From: Glandiceps talaboti
Taxonomy: Eukaryota; Hemichordata; Enteropneusta; Spengelidae
Length of the DNA stretch: 64,000 bases
Direction of reading: 5' to 3'
Assembly (NCBI RefSeq): GCF_964340395.1
Contig: NC_135552.1
Coordinates: forward strand, 27,047,181 to 27,111,180
Part shown: in pieces, positions 1-13,272 of the stretch
Layout: every line of letters begins with the position of its first letter
Numbering within the stretch: the first letter of the stretch is position 1
Program-made: the position numbers and the translations under genes
Notes under the pieces: model-generated
What the model saw: only the letters and a program-made list of their open reading frames with translations
Told to the model about the DNA's origin: nothing
Database searches by the model: none

Positions 1-329
1 AAATAGAAGTATCTAAACAGTGGATGTGATACATGTACTTCCAAAACGACATAATTATCAAAATCAATCTGTTCTTGGTACAAATGGGATTGAAATCAAA
101 GCCTTGAAATTATTCTAAGGAATAGTACATCCATGTTCTTCTCGACACTGTGTGAGAAGAGCCACTGGCTCAACAGTCTATCGAGATTAAATAAAGTCTA
201 ATAATAATAATAATAATAATAATAATGTACTCTTTAAACACATTTTAAAATCACAATAACACTCTTTTTACCAAGGCAAATTTGCAATTTATACCATTTT
301 TGCAAAGCTGAGACATCCCCCTTGCCAAC

Positions 330-681
330 TTAAAGTGACCATAGGGGATGAGGATTAGGTATTTATTTTGGATTTTTAATTTATAAAACAAGTTTGTCAT
401 GGCTTTCCACTTGAAATCTCAATGTGAAACATTATTGACAAAGTCTGTGTTTGTAACTAAATATGTTGCAAAGAGCTAACAAATGTGTAAAAAGTTTGCT
501 GTACATACAATAACAAACATTTTACACATTTATTAATCTTTTGCAATGTTTTGAGATACACACAAGGACTTGGCATAGGTACTTTCACATTGATTTTTCA
601 ACTAGGAAGCCATAATAATATTGTTTTAGAAATTAATATACAAAATAAATACCCAAAGCCTGATCCATATGGCCACTTTAA
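330..681. mobile_element. TTAA-bounded foldback MITE, copy 1
   Basis: About 350 bp that is almost wholly an inverted repeat: the left arm starts TTAAAGTGACCATA and the right arm ends TATGGCCACTTTAA. Arms carry the same internal sequence (GTATTTATTTTGGA on the left, its complement on the right) and meet at a GTACATACAATAAC centre. TTAA at both ends is the target choice of piggyBac-type transposases (established knowledge); no transposase is present. Three further copies lie in this window. Confidence 0.8.
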
Positions 682-2030
682 GTTAACTGACAATGTACAT
701 TTTGTCAAGATTTAGAGCATCTCAGTACAAGTCACCTTACTGAATGACTAAACATGTGTACAAAGAGTTACAATAAATTTTCTATCTTTGTACAAACACA
801 GAAAGAAAAATAGAAGAAAGCTTCAAAACATACTACTACTACTACAGTACAAAACAATAAATATATATATCATAATCAATGATTTTCAAACATGAGTAAA
901 AAAAATGTTACCTTCCCCGGTAGCTGATGCTAACAATAGTGATTGTCTTTTCATTCACTTTTTTAAAATATAAAATTCAACTGCAGAAACCATTGGCTTG
1001 AAAAAAGTTCTGCTGCAAAGAAAATTCACCCACAGTTATTTACATGTACCCACATGTCACTATTACTTCTATCAAAGCAAAGTTACATAGTCCAGTGATG
1101 CATGTGTTTGGTTTGTCTCACAGAGAAAGACATGTTCATTGACCTAAAGTCACCTTAATACTATTGTCAATGACCAGACAGGAATGTGCCACAAGTCAAC
1201 TGAACTGACCATTTGTCTATCTACCTGTCATACGATATTTCTAGTTTCAGGACCTCTAAGTGATTCCAACTGTGTTCACATGAATGTATTAATGACATCC
1301 AAGACATGCAATCCCCACAATCCATCTGCCTTGAAACAATTGAATGTAATGTTATGCAGTGACTAAATGACATGGATGCAGAATTTGGTTTGTTTCCAAC
1401 ATATTACCAGGAGTAGTGTTATGTGGACTAAAAAAGTACATAACTGAACCAGCTAACAAGGTGTATACAATTTCATATTTCACTGGGGCATTCTGGTCTG
1501 AAAACAGGTCATTCTATCCAAATTTCCTATGGTTGCATGTTTCAAAATTGTTTTTTAGCCTCTTTATGAGTTACTTTAAAGAAATAATATCTGTAGCTGC
1601 CAGTATCATACCTATAAGTCTCATTGTGTATAATCTAACATAATACTGTCTCCTACAATACACCCCTACTCAATTATTACATTCACCTATCATATTCCTC
1701 TGTTTTGCATATTGCGTATACACTACCATCAAGTCTCAATTTCACTCTCAGCTCTCATAATTCTATGTCTGCTCTTTCTTGGTTAAAATTCATACTATTG
1801 ATATTTTATAGGTCAAGTCCCAAAAAAGTACCTTGTGTTTTTTCACAGTGGGCACAACCTGGAATGTTGCTGACTTACTGAATACCACAACAGTTATAAC
1901 ATACATAAATAATATATATATCTGGTTTATATAAATATTACAATATGTAACATGCATTCAACAGACATATCATAAATAACTTTTGAACCTAGATAACAGT
2001 ATGAATGTACTTACGGGTTCATAATTTTAC

Positions 2031-2128
2031 ACCATGAGGGTGATGACACTAGGGTATTAGCAAGCTATGTCATACTTAGACCATGAGGGTGATGACACTA
2101 GGGTATTAGCAAGCTATGTCATACTTAG
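2031..2128. repeat. 49-bp direct repeat, two copies
   Basis: ACCATGAGGGTGATGACACT begins at 2031 and again at 2080, and the whole 49-bp unit is repeated without visible change. A recent tandem duplication. Confidence 0.9.
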
Positions 2129-3543
2129 AGACTCTTAGTCTTCAATCTTTGATCAGAGTTGCAATAGCTGATATAACAATGTAAAATATGTTTTATAGTA
2201 ATCATATTCAGATAAATTATCATCACATTACTAGTAGAGACTGAATTATTTCTGAACGTCTGGTTTTGTGATTGATCCCTTCCTTTCCCCTTGCCCATTT
2301 CCTAAATTTTCACTACAATTTACAGATTACAGGTATCCTCAAATGGATCCGAAATAAACCTAAATGATAAATGAAATACAGTACACACATTGAACCCTTT
2401 TAGTTGTAATCATTGCAATGTCACCTTTGAATCTTTTAGTCAAATATCAAATCTCCAGTCTGAAATTCACCTGCTACAAAGTGATCTTTAGTTGTTTTTT
2501 TTCAAACAAGTGTTCATGTGGACATCATAACATGTAGATACACATGATGAGAATTTCTGACAAATTAATTTTGGTTAATTTCATACCACCCCATCAAATT
2601 TTTAGATTTACAATATGCAACACTGTAAGATGAATATTGCGATGAATGAAATTAGATATTTGAAATTATTAATGGTTGGAGAACTATCATAGAATTCACC
2701 GTCTATGACTAATGCTGAACTGTTGAATTCAAAAGGTTCATCCCAACAAAAGAAACTGAGGTCTGAAGGCTTTACCTTTCATACATACACGTACACACAA
2801 ATAGCTTTCACTGAACAGCTTGTGAATACTTTTCACAACTGTGTGACAACTATTGCAGACATAACTTACAACAGCATACCGCAAAACAGATATTTCTTTA
2901 GTTACCGAGTACCATTTTATCAAAGAAATATTCAAAAAGTTCTGTTAAAATAAATATATATTTATATATCTATAAACTTTGTTTACGTTGTGATCAGCTT
3001 GAAATATTGCGTACACACACAACAGTAGAGTAGAAAACAGATCAATAGATACTGTGTATCTGGTATTTAATATTTCGATCTTTAACTGATAACATTTCTT
3101 TGTATTTTCTGCACCATTCTTTGGTAAATTCACTTTAGTAGTAATTCATATAAGTTTGGTGTAATGTACCATAGTACAAGAACCATTGAAAGAATATTTT
3201 ATAAATAGTACGTGGTATATTTACTGCAAACAAATCTCATGGTTCAGTGCTCAACATTGTAGCTTGCTGACCAATCCCTCCCTGTAAATGAAAAGGACCA
3301 TTGTGTCTTCAAATGGAGTGTGCTCCCAGACTAATAACATTTGAACCACACAATATAACAACTAGAATCAAGTTACTCCCCCAATGTACTGTATCATCAA
3401 CACAAAAATATGTTATCAGTTGTTTCAAAATAGTGCTGTTTTTCCTCAGTACGCTTTGAATAAAATAAAAGTTGCTAATATCAAGAAGTATTATATAATG
3501 GTCACTATATGGTTAGCTTTGAGAACTGTATAAGTTGTAAGTT

Positions 3544-6500
3544 TTAGCCTTCCTTTTCACCTCTCTCAATCTCCTGGAAGATTCGGATGACATTATCTAA
3601 TCCATAAATGTATCCAGTATCAGGTCCAGAATGAGTCTTCCCATCACCTCTTAATCCGTTATGAGTGGAATGCGCAAAGTCAATCATACGGATGTCCAGT
3701 TTTGGTTGTACGTCTTGTGTCCAGCTGCCGTCAGTGTTTTTATGTTGTTTGCCCTCATACATAACAAGCAAAGAGCTGCTGTAGAATCTAAATGAGTTTT
3801 TCTTTTCTACAATATGTCTCAATTCAAGAAGTTTGCTTATGATGTCTGATATGACATCTGTTCTAAGTCTTACGCCGTTATAGAGGAATTCACAAAATGC
3901 CTGCTTGACATCATCTGGAGTTAAGCTTCTTCCATGGTACTTGTTTCTACACAGGTATTTTCCTAAATCTTGTCTGTACACCTATATAAAACACAAACAC
4001 GTCAACAATCAGTACATTTTAACCCACACAACACAAAACAAACACAAAATCTTACCTACACTAAATATTTCAAAATTGGAATTGTTGCCTTTTATGCCCT
4101 TGATCAGACTGCAAGATACGTTGTCAGTTGGTCAGATTTATCAGGCTACTAAAACCATGTAGACTTCTCAGGCTACTGTAAAACCATGTAGCTGATAGTG
4201 TGGTATGAATGTCGTATATAACAAATAGTCAAATCATTCTATACACGTGTTCACTTATACACGTGTTCAACAGTTCTACTCTTATGACATGGACTACATG
4301 AATTATCTACTGTTGATAAATTTCACAATTACTTGTATTTACAAAATACTTCAAATCTCTCACTTCAAATTATTCTTAACACTATTTAAGCACCAAAGAA
4401 CATTACATCATTGAGTGGATTTTGGTACTATATCAAGTGTTTTATTTATTGCCACTCTAGAGACTTGTAAACAATAGACACCTGGACATTTTATCATGTC
4501 AGGAACCTTGCTTCTAAAATTGTAAAATATTTGAATAAGTTTGCAATATTTTTAATCTGGTAGTGGGTAGTCTAGATCTACCTGTGGTATCAAATTATCT
4601 CAAGGTGAGATCTTGAAATTTGATGCCACGGATAGCACTAGACTATAGTAGGTGACACCACTGGATAGCACTAGACTAGTAGTGGGTGACACCACTGGAT
4701 AGCACTAGACCAGTAGTGGGTGACACCACTGGATAGACTAGTAGTGGGTGACACCACTGGATAGCACTAGACTAGTAGTGGGTGACACCACTGGGCTGTC
4801 CTTCATGGGTTCTGTGTTAACGCAGGAGGAAACTGGAGTACCAGGGGAAAACCTGCGTTGTTCGGTAGAGTCAAACTGAACGACACTCTTCTTACTTACA
4901 GTGTGGTAAATTTAATCGAATCCTGAATGGGGTTCGAACCCCGACCACAGTGGTAAGAGGCAAGTGGTTAACCACTCGGCCACCGACAACCCCATGATTC
5001 ATATAATGTTTGTTATGTCTGAATACAGAGGCTAAGTTCTGCCAATAGCAAGTGATGGGAGGTATGCTTCAGTGAATAAAATACTACAAGCTATTAATTA
5101 CTGTGCATAAACAGTTACAACCTATTAATGTATAAAATGAGCCTATACCTCTTGACTTGTACCCCCCCACACCCCCCAACATAAACAGACTATTTATGAT
5201 AAATTTCAACTTTTCTCTCTATCATTTATTTATTGTCTTTTTTTAGGTTTGTCGGAACTGAAATAAAAAATGTGAATTGTTATGATGTACTGACACTCTG
5301 CTACTTGTTATGGTAGCTAAGACAGTAATCAAGGACATCATAGCCACGTGGTACGTAAAGTACACAACACATGCACACCCAATCTTATCAAAGCTATTTG
5401 CTGGCTGTATCTGTTCAGCAAGACATAAGGTCCTGTAACTGTCAGACCAGCTTATGGCACAGCATGACAATCCTGTCAAATACGTGGGGTCAAAGTGCAT
5501 GATAATCCTGTCAAATTGAAACTTCGGTGAACCATCTACCCTACTCATTGCATGATTTGTATACAGTATATCAGCCTACCTACCCTATATGTTCAGTAGT
5601 GTGGATTTAAGGAAGCTGGTGTTGCCAATCATACAGATAGTCAACAAGACTTGCCAACATAAAAAACATTGAATTATTTACCTGCATGCCACAAAGTCTA
5701 AATCCTAAAGAACTTGAAGTTGTAGCTGCACACTTTGCTATTTGTCTCTCCTTCTTCTCTTGTGAGGCATCATCACCATGTACACGTGTACCCATTTTGA
5801 GGTCTAATACACAAGGATATAAAAATTCTGATGCCAAATTTTCTAGCAAGATAAATTCTGAATACAGAGTTAAGGAAATAAGGTGAAGATAAGTATTAAA
5901 CAACTTAATTATGTTATAGTGCTTGTGAAATCAAAGTAAAACATGTGATATTAAAGTCTAGCTTCTTTAATCTTGGAAATGTGAACATTTCAATTATCGT
6001 GTTATACTAGTATTATGTCATATTTCTCACATAGAAAGGATACTGTGTAATTTGTTATTTTTTCTCATTTTAGCAGCTTCTAGTTTGTAACAGTGTAGAC
6101 TCCATGGGTTGTGAGCACTTCTACTTCTTCTGCTGTTTTCTGTATGGTCTTCAAAAGTGTTATAGCATGGTCTCTCAACTTCTAAGCTGCCACTTCGCAA
6201 AAGATGTACTCTACACAATAGAAAGGTATAAGAAAAATGACTCTCTCTACTGGGTATTTGTTTGTAAACAAATAATTATAACTTAAGTTGAACAAAATGT
6301 GACATGAATACATATAAGCCCAACATCAAACTTGTTAACAAAGACATGTCAAACTGTAGTATTTGCACAAACATGTACCCAGGACAAAAGAAATGCAAAG
6401 ATTAATCCAGTTATATCCCAAGGCCACAGTTGTTTACAAAACGTCAAACAAAAACTCCATGCAAAATACATCAGGTACGCCAATCCCAAGAATACAACCC

Positions 6501-8196
6501 CCAACAGATAGTGTCTTGGGCTGTGACAAATATAGTAACACCATTAATTAAGACATATTCAGATTTAACTCATAATAGAAATAAAGGTCTTACCTATTAC
6601 AAGATTTCTTACTGTGATCTTCTCTCCATTTTGTTTTTGATTGCCTTTTTGTGTTGTTTTCGGTATTGTCACAGTCACTGTCTTCACCAGACTCTGCCCC
6701 TTCTCCACCTGAACCTGGTGAATTAGTTCCTGAATCTTGAACTTTCTTGTGCATAGGATGGGCTACAAAATTTATTGACCCATCACGACTTTCTTCTAAG
6801 GTTACTTGCACAAGACCTGAGAAAAAGAGTTTAGAAATATTTGTAAGAATAAATCATACTGTAGTGTAACAACCGTAACCTTGGCTCCACTTGTGAAAAT
6901 ATATGAACCAGAGTCTGTTTTACTTGTTGTAAAACATACACAAAAGTTATATACCCACTTGACATATAAAGACTGTTTGGGTATGTACTTTACATCCGTG
7001 AATGCTAGTGTAGTGTACTGTTATTTAATTTCTCACACATGCAGCTTTGACCACAGACCCTCCACATTGATGGAGGGTCTATGCTTTGATCAACACTTAA
7101 CCACTGAACAGAAAGTGTCCAGTGTTGACACTGTAGGATTGCCACCAAGAAAACTCTAAAACTACACAGCTGTCAGTACCATTATGAGTCACGAATGGTA
7201 AGTCTCATCAACTACCATTTCATTTAAATTAAATTAAATTAAAAAAAAAATTGTTGTTGCTGTAAGTGACAGGTGAGTAACATGGGTCATAAACAATGAT
7301 GAATTCTTATCTTAGGTCTAACATTTCATGAGTTGAACCTGTGAAAGTGAATACTACTGATGAAATTCAGATGCCATTTTTTTTTTACAAAGCAGTGGGT
7401 ATCTACATAATTTGCATTTATTACATTCACCATTTCTCCATGTAGGTTTCAACCCAGCAGTTGCACTGAATATTAAGATGTCACACAGAAATATAAATGG
7501 TGAAGTCATATATTGTAAAACATATCTGGTACAAGTTATTACAGTATCCTGGATTATTTTTGCATTACAGCAATACACATAGGATAAACCATACTACTTT
7601 GACATATCAGCTATAGGTTGTCAACAGCCTGCTTATTAATATAGCTCTATAACCCTGCCCCTAGGGTTTTATAAAGTTCAGGTAGGTTTACCACCTTTTG
7701 ACCTACTGTAATTCACTAACAGACAGCTTGGACTGACTGCGCAATGATGAATTACCATGTACATGTAGGCTGTGCATAGATATTATCTCCAAATAAATGA
7801 CATGAGTTGATCTAGCACATTCAAATTTATTTCCACACGTACTTTGTTCCGTCAGTATTGAACTCATTTAATTTTGGACAGCATTTTACTGAATAGTGGT
7901 CTTCACACAGCTAGCTATGCACATGAAGTATTTTAAACAGTACAATACTCTGACAGTGACTATTTTAGTCAAATGTATTGACTTGTACTCCATAACTTAC
8001 CTCTAAACTGTGGAGTAAATCTTCTGATGTCATTTGGCAGTGATTCGTAAAAATACCGTTCCCTGGATATCAAGGGTTTACACACTGTATATTCATCAAA
8101 TTTCATCATACTATTATGTCCACCAACTTGGTGGACAAATGGTTCCAAAGCCACTGCTCCATCATGTTTTACATGGTCCATACTTTCTTTGCACAT
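3544..8196 (-). CDS. IP6K: Inositol hexakisphosphate kinase, five coding exons, 399 aa
   Basis: Phosphorylates inositol hexakisphosphate to the pyrophosphate 5-InsP7 with ATP (family knowledge). Coding exons in transcript order: 8196-8001, 6816-6594, 6210-6044, 5857-5682, 3981-3544; all junctions are GT-AG and the phases match, giving 400 codons with stop. The start is the ATG read [10 protein letters not shown]; an acceptor at 8289/8290 puts 93 nt of 5' UTR on this exon, so at least one non-coding exon lies upstream. Family marks seen: [15 protein letters not shown] near residue 17, [16 protein letters not shown] near 39, the inositol-binding PCVLDLKMG (P-x3-D-x-K-x-G) near residue 167, [10 protein letters not shown], and the metal-binding MIDFAH near 348. 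An acidic Ser-rich linker ([14 protein letters not shown]) and an HNPWSLHC segment sit where vertebrate IP6Ks have theirs. Vertebrate paralogue number (1, 2 or 3) cannot be assigned. Looks intact. Confidence 0.95.
4628..4793. repeat. ~34-bp minisatellite, about five units
   Basis: Units of the form GGATAGCACTAGACTAGTAG followed by TGGGTGACACCACT repeat five times, one of them with an internal deletion of GCACTA. It lies in IP6K intron 4 directly beside a SINE. Confidence 0.9.
4800..4993 (-). mobile_element. tRNA-derived SINE, copy 1
   Basis: Read on the minus strand, 4993-4928 is a tRNA-like head with an A box (TGGCCGAGTGG) and a B box (GGTTCGAACCCC), the pol III promoter of a type II (Ser/Leu-like) tRNA. 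It is followed by a body containing GGTTTTCCCCTGGTACTCCA and GTTTCCTCCTGCG. No anticodon-arm fold good enough for a functional tRNA was evident, and related copies at 37104-37283 and 31986-32180 share the body, so this is a SINE and not a tRNA gene. It lies in IP6K intron 4. Confidence 0.8.
7055..7080. repeat. Perfect 10-bp hairpin
   Basis: AGACCCTCCA, a CATTGA loop and TGGAGGGTCT form a perfect 10-bp stem in IP6K intron 1. No role can be assigned. Confidence 0.85.
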
Positions 8197-8289
8197 TGAT
8201 GAAAGCAATTTAAGACAGCACTGCAGAATGATTTCCCTGTATGTTGATGATATGTTCTTGAAGATAATTTATTCTCTTGGTTTGGTGTC
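8197..8289 (-). other. IP6K: IP6K 5' UTR part of first coding exon
   Basis: On the minus strand an acceptor (pyrimidine-rich, ending CACAG) precedes 8289, followed by 93 nt without coding sense up to the ATG at 8196. This implies a further non-coding exon and a promoter upstream, possibly in the CpG-containing stretch near 10.0-10.4 kb. Inferred from splice-site appearance only. Confidence 0.5.
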
Positions 8290-8383
8290 CTGTGTGAAAA
8301 AAAACATAAGTTTGAATTTCAGACACTGTTGATAGAATTAGATATATGCCAGTCAATCATGAATGTTCCTTCAAAAGTTTTGT

Positions 8384-8812
8384 TTAGGCCTAACAAAAAA
8401 GTTGTGCGGTTCCGATTACGCTGAATTTTAGGTAGATTTTTTATTATATTCATTTATATATATATTATATTTATATTTATATTATATTTATATATATATA
8501 TATATATATTCATATGTGAGTTGTCTAGTTCAGGAAGTTACATGTTTTTTGTTGGTTTCCATATGAACTCAGTGTTATTGGTTTTCTTCCCATCAGATGT
8601 ACAGCCATTACAGCTTGGAAGAACAGTTTTATAATTATTGTCTTTTTAAGTTGATGTCAGTTTCCATGTCCACTATTTCTTGTGGGACTTCACTATTATC
8701 ACGATTTTATTATTTTTTTCTTGAATACGTAAAAAAATAACCTAGGGTCAGCAGTGAAAACTAGGTGGGGTGCAGGTAACCTGAACCAAACAATGTTTTT
8801 TCTTAGGCCTTA
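8384..8812. mobile_element. MITE with GGCCTAA termini, copy 1
   Basis: About 430 bp bounded by TTAGGCCTAACAAAAAA on the left and TTTTTTCTTAGGCCTTA on the right. Inside the ends, GGTTCCGATTACGCT on the left corresponds to the complement of GGTAACCTGAACC on the right. The body matches 57673-58062 and the two halves at 61304-61480 and 63722-63936. An AT-rich run (ATATAT) sits inside this copy. No coding capacity. Confidence 0.75.
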
Positions 8813-9989
8813 CTGACACAGGAAGTAAATGCTTGTTTAGCATTACAGTATAGTTGGCTATGACTCATAACTTGACCTGAAGTAATCAATATTTTGATGA
8901 AGTTGATTGTTTGTTGTCCATGAGACACCTATAGAATCTAATCACATACTTGATGTACAGATGCATTCTAAGAATTTTCAGCTTCTTTAACCAATTCAAA
9001 TTAGGAAAACTAAAAAAATGATCCCCTAGCTACATCCTGGACATTTCTGCTACAAATCCTCATATGCCAATTGCCATTATTGGGCATTTGTCACGTCTCA
9101 TGTTATTACGTGAACCAATCATGTGACCTTTCACCTTGTCTGTAAGTGCAAAACATCTTTCAAAACATGTCTCAGTAAAGTGTATGGTGGGCTAGTGCAC
9201 TGTGGCCATACCATGAATTTATTTGCAAATAAAGATGTAGGCTTCCACCAAAACTGACATACATGAGGTGATGGATCACTTCATCCAAATTTCAACTCTC
9301 CCCAATTTTAGTAGATTGGATTTGTCGAATGATTGCTTGTTTTTATTTTTCATTATGTCTTTAACATCAAAAATCTGGTTTTCTTACCGAAACGATGGCG
9401 GGATAAACCAACTAAAAGTCAATATAATCTAATGGAAGCATGATGTTTTTATGTCTACCGTAATATTATTAATATAAATAACTAAAATCTGATAACGCAA
9501 TAGCGCCTGTCACAAGACTAGGCCTTTATTTTTTTGACATTACAACATTAAATTTTCACTAAGGGTTTGGGATCTATCTTATACTATACACTCTCACTTT
9601 GTGTAGCTTAATACTGACACAAACACTTCATCAGATTACAATTCAGGGACAGACTTAAGTTCGGTTTTAGGGACAAGGAATGTCTGTCATCTGCACGAGA
9701 CCCGTGAGTGGTGTTGCGTAATAGTAAATAATACGTTTACATAAATGCAGGTATAATCGTATTACTTGATTGTCACGACCAAAACAATGTTCAAATTAAT
9801 GGGCGTACGCCGAGTGGAAAGGCAAAGCTATAAATATTAACAACAATGCCACGGTGATCATCAACAGACACTTTGATGTTGCGTTATTTTCATATAAACA
9901 GGGAATAAAATATTATGACAGGAAAACCTACAATCATAAGATAAACAAACACGGAACAGACATATTTAGCATATGGTCCCGTTGTAAAC

Positions 9990-10480
9990 AAACCCATGAA
10001 AACGTTACGTTGATCCGATCGACAGTTGCTAATTACTGAACAGTGAAACCACAGCTGACGACGATCGCGACACGACGCCGTTTCTCTTCCCCATTTGAAG
10101 CAAAAACCCTAAAATTTCAGTGTATAGGTGATTGAAGAAGGGTTTTGACACTCAGTAAATATGGTAAAAATATCGGGTATATAGTACATGTACAATAAAA
10201 TATGGTGATCCAATCGCTGAAAAAATACACAATTTACAATGTAAGTAAGAACTTACGATACTTTACCTTACTCTTTGACTTGAATTTTTTAAAATGGCGT
10301 ACACAACACTCCTTTTATCTAAGGCTGACGTAAACACCCACAATGCACTGCGTTGTATCTCGTAACATATCACGTGTCTGATCTACATACAATACGTTAG
10401 GGACAAGGTGGCCAGAACAGTGACAGTACAGTACAATCGATTGGCAATTTAAAAGACGATGGAGCGGAAATTTCCCCTCT
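9990..10480. promoter_or_regulatory. Possible IP6K promoter region
   Basis: CpG dinucleotides, scarce elsewhere, cluster here (for example GACGACGATCGCGACACGACG near 10056-10076, cut short here as GACGACGATCGCGACACG). The stretch lies about 1.8 kb upstream of the first IP6K coding exon on the correct side. No TATA box or initiator can be assigned. The plus-strand reading frames here resemble nothing known to me. Confidence 0.25.
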
Positions 10481-11091
10481 ATTTGGCTATAATTGTAAAT
10501 GACATTGGTCAATTATATTTTCTAACAAGGTTTCCTACTACATGGGGATGTAGTTGTAATTTGTGGAAATTATGTTTTTCTCTTCAAAGTATGACAAATA
10601 TGTATTTAAAAAAAGATGCAAGAAAAAGCAACAGAAAATGGAAACACCATAAAAAATGTATATTGTATGAACAGTTTTCTAAATGTTACGTATAGAATGA
10701 CAATGGTAGGAATTTATTTCTATTTTTACTTTAGACTTAGTGACTTTCAAAGACCACTGCCAAATAATACTAGGTGGCATTACAAAATCATGGGTTACTA
10801 TGACACTATTGATACCAGCAACAGACTTAGGTGACTTGGAGGCCAACGTAATAGGGAGGGGCCCGGTGTTGCTGGTGGTATAACAACTACATCTTTATTA
10901 CTTAACAACATGCTGTGGAAAGCATGGTATAGTAAACACAATACAATACAAGACAAAAAATACAATACACATTACTTGTCTGCTGAGGATATCTTTCGAG
11001 ATGTATCTAAAAGAAACACTACTATAACACTACTTTGTGTAAAAAATATAGTGTGGTGGGGACTTGGATCTACATAGAGCCTGAAATAGTA

Positions 11092-11450
11092 CCACAGAGC
11101 ACTCAGGCTTGTTACTTATGTTTACGAAAACAACCATTCAAACAAACAAACAAACACACACACAAACAAACAAACACACAAACCAGCAAACAATAAATAA
11201 ATAAATAGATAGGTAAATAAATAAATAAAGAAAGAAATAAATAAATACTGACAAGTATCAACAATTGTACCACTGTGACCATTTCACATATAGGAAAACA
11301 TTTAGCAATTTTTGTTGTTGATAATGATTTGTAATTACTCTCTTGGTGATGCTTGTCAGTATTTATTTATTTATTGTTTGTTTGTTTAAATTTTTATCTT
11401 GTTTGTTTGTGTAAACACAACTAACTAAGCCTGAGTACCCTGTGATTATA
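11092..11450. mobile_element. Large foldback element
   Basis: The left end (CACAGAGCACTCAGGCTTGT, then TACTTATGTTTAC) is the inverse of the right end (complement reads CACAGGGTACTCAGGCTTAG). Inner arms also pair: ATAAATAAATACTGACAAG at 11220-11251 against CTTGTCAGTATTTATTTAT near 11352-11372. Simple (CAAA)n and (AAAT)n tracts fill the arms. Probably a foldback or MITE-type element; target duplication not resolved. Confidence 0.55.
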
Positions 11451-11546
11451 CCTGGATGGTTTAGTGAACTCAATGTTGGAGAAGAGTTGTGTATATGTCA
11501 TATCTAGATTATCAATATATATCTCCTTTCATCTTCACACTAATAG

Positions 11547-11753
11547 TCTGTCGACAGTCGTTTGTGCCTTTTTTGCGAAGTTTCATCTAAAACAAAGTCA
11601 TTGCCTCTCTCCGTAGCACTCAATATTAACGCGTACTGATAGGAACAGCTATCAGTACACGGTTGTAGTATTGCTCTGAATCAGAGCAAGGCGACAACTT
11701 TAGTTTTAGATAAAATGTAGCAAAAAAGGTACGAATGACTGTCGACAGTCTAC
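11547..11753. mobile_element. Foldback MITE with GTCGACAGTC termini
   Basis: About 205 bp. The left arm AGTCTGTCGACAGTCGTTTG...TTTTTTGCGAA...ATCTAAAAC is matched by the complement of the right arm (AGACTGTCGACAGTCATTCG...TTTTTTGCTAC...ATCTAAAAC). The centre is itself a hairpin, CTGATAGGAACAGCTATCAG. Only one copy lies in the window. Confidence 0.7.
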
Positions 11754-12865
11754 TTCAGACTCTCAAACACTGACAATGCTATAAGACTGATATATCAACT
11801 TTGATTGCTTACAGTATTGTAGAGTGATTGAAAAGAAGTGCAACTTTCATGTTTTGCAACATTTAAAAGGATATAAGGTTTTTTTTGACAGTACAAATCT
11901 TGGTTAAAAAATGGCACTGGAATGTCTTTTCAATGGCATATTAAGCTAGATCCCAATAAACATAATGTATGTTATATAGGTCTTCTTTTGTACAGACATC
12001 TAGAAAAACAACAAAAAACTTCCTTGACCTACATGGCCACACTGACTGGTTTCAATTGACTACTAGGGGAAAAGTGATACTTATTATTCATATTTTCTTG
12101 ATGACCACACGTGAGGACTTATTTGGGTACAAGTGACCGACTCATTACTTGGCTGGGGTTTCACATTAATTACTACTTGTATATTGCAAAGAATTTTGCT
12201 TTACTGTATGTACCTATGTAATATACTTATGTATGTGAAACTGTGTCACTATATTAAAATAATATCTATCTATCTACTATCTCCATGGTGATTCATTACA
12301 TGGATTTCCATTTAAAGATGGCTACCTCCTACCATATAACTTGTCAAAAGTGGCTGGTATGCATGGTACATATAAAAGGACCTCCCTGATATGTTGTTGG
12401 ATTTATGTCTTGGTGAGTTTGCACAGAAGATAAACTGGATTTAAAAACCTTGATTACTCAAGCTGTTAGAAAACAGAACATATACTTATTACTCAAGCTG
12501 TTAGAAAAGAGAACATACACTTATTTCAAGTTAATACACATAATGAGACAAGTTTTATTGTACCATTTAGTTTTATTTTTGTTATTATAAAATAAAAATA
12601 CAAAACTGTAAATATTATGGCTTGAGTTTACAAACAAACTCAACTGAATTTATACATTCTAAATACATGTGGCAGGCAATATAACTTTCATGTTTTAACA
12701 CCATTAAATTTTCTTTATAAACTGAAGTATATCATAGATCATCGAACCCCTGGATAGCTGGAAATCTAAAATTGCTGAACACATCAAATCCATTGGGTTT
12801 CATTACATGATTTCAATTTTAGTAAGTTACCATGGTGTTATTTTATCACCAAAAATCATATCTAA

Positions 12866-13042
12866 GTTGATAGCAGTAATCAATACAAGTGTACTAAAGA
12901 CAGAAATAAGTCTGACTGAACTTTTCCTTTATGTTGATAGCAGTAATCAATACATGTGTACTAAAGGCGTAGATAAATCTGACTGAACTTTTCCTTTACG
13001 TTGATAGCAGTAATCAATACAAGTGTACTAAAGGCAGAAATT
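12866..13042. repeat. 67-bp tandem repeat, nearly three units
   Basis: GTTGATAGCAGTAATCAATA starts at 12866, 12933 and 13000, a constant period of 67 bp; units differ by a few bases and the third is incomplete. Confidence 0.9.
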
Positions 13043-13272
13043 TGTTGTTGGTCTCTAAACATAATCATAACTTTATATATCTAATATTAATTATGATTCT
13101 GTCCTTTTAATAAGAGAAAGTCTCGTGGTGTGTGAAACTGATTTTGCAAACTGATTTTGTATTTCAGTGTCAATTAATAAAAATGTCTGAAGAAATAATT
13201 GCTTATGATGGGCATTTGAACAAAGAAATTTTGGCTTTCACAGAATGATAACTGTTGCCATGGTAACAAAAT

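Larger units (their letters stand above)
1..3543. other. Intergenic DNA downstream of IP6K
   Basis: AT-rich sequence after the IP6K stop codon. It holds a short (AAT)n run near 200-225, one TTAA-bounded foldback element (330-681) and a two-copy 49-bp direct repeat (2031-2128). The 3' UTR of IP6K must start at 3543 and run toward lower coordinates, but I could not choose a poly(A) site. The short reading frames in both strands lack family resemblance or splice context. Confidence 0.6.
8813..13272. other. Intergenic region between IP6K and OXNAD1 3' end
   Basis: No gene recognised. It holds the possible IP6K promoter region, two foldback elements (about 11092-11450 and 11547-11753), a two-copy ~37-bp repeat near 12460-12530 and a three-copy 67-bp repeat (12866-13042). 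The OXNAD1 3' UTR should enter it from 13272 downward; a minus-strand AATAAA near 12570 could be its poly(A) signal, which is a guess. Confidence 0.5.

Noticed and set aside
4928-4993. A tRNA gene (Ser/Leu-like)
   Set aside because: A and B boxes are present, but the sequence continues into a SINE body and has related copies in the window; no convincing anticodon arm.
10459-10834. Two short plus-strand frames near the possible IP6K promoter
   Set aside because: Low-complexity, no homology recognised, no splice partners; probably chance.
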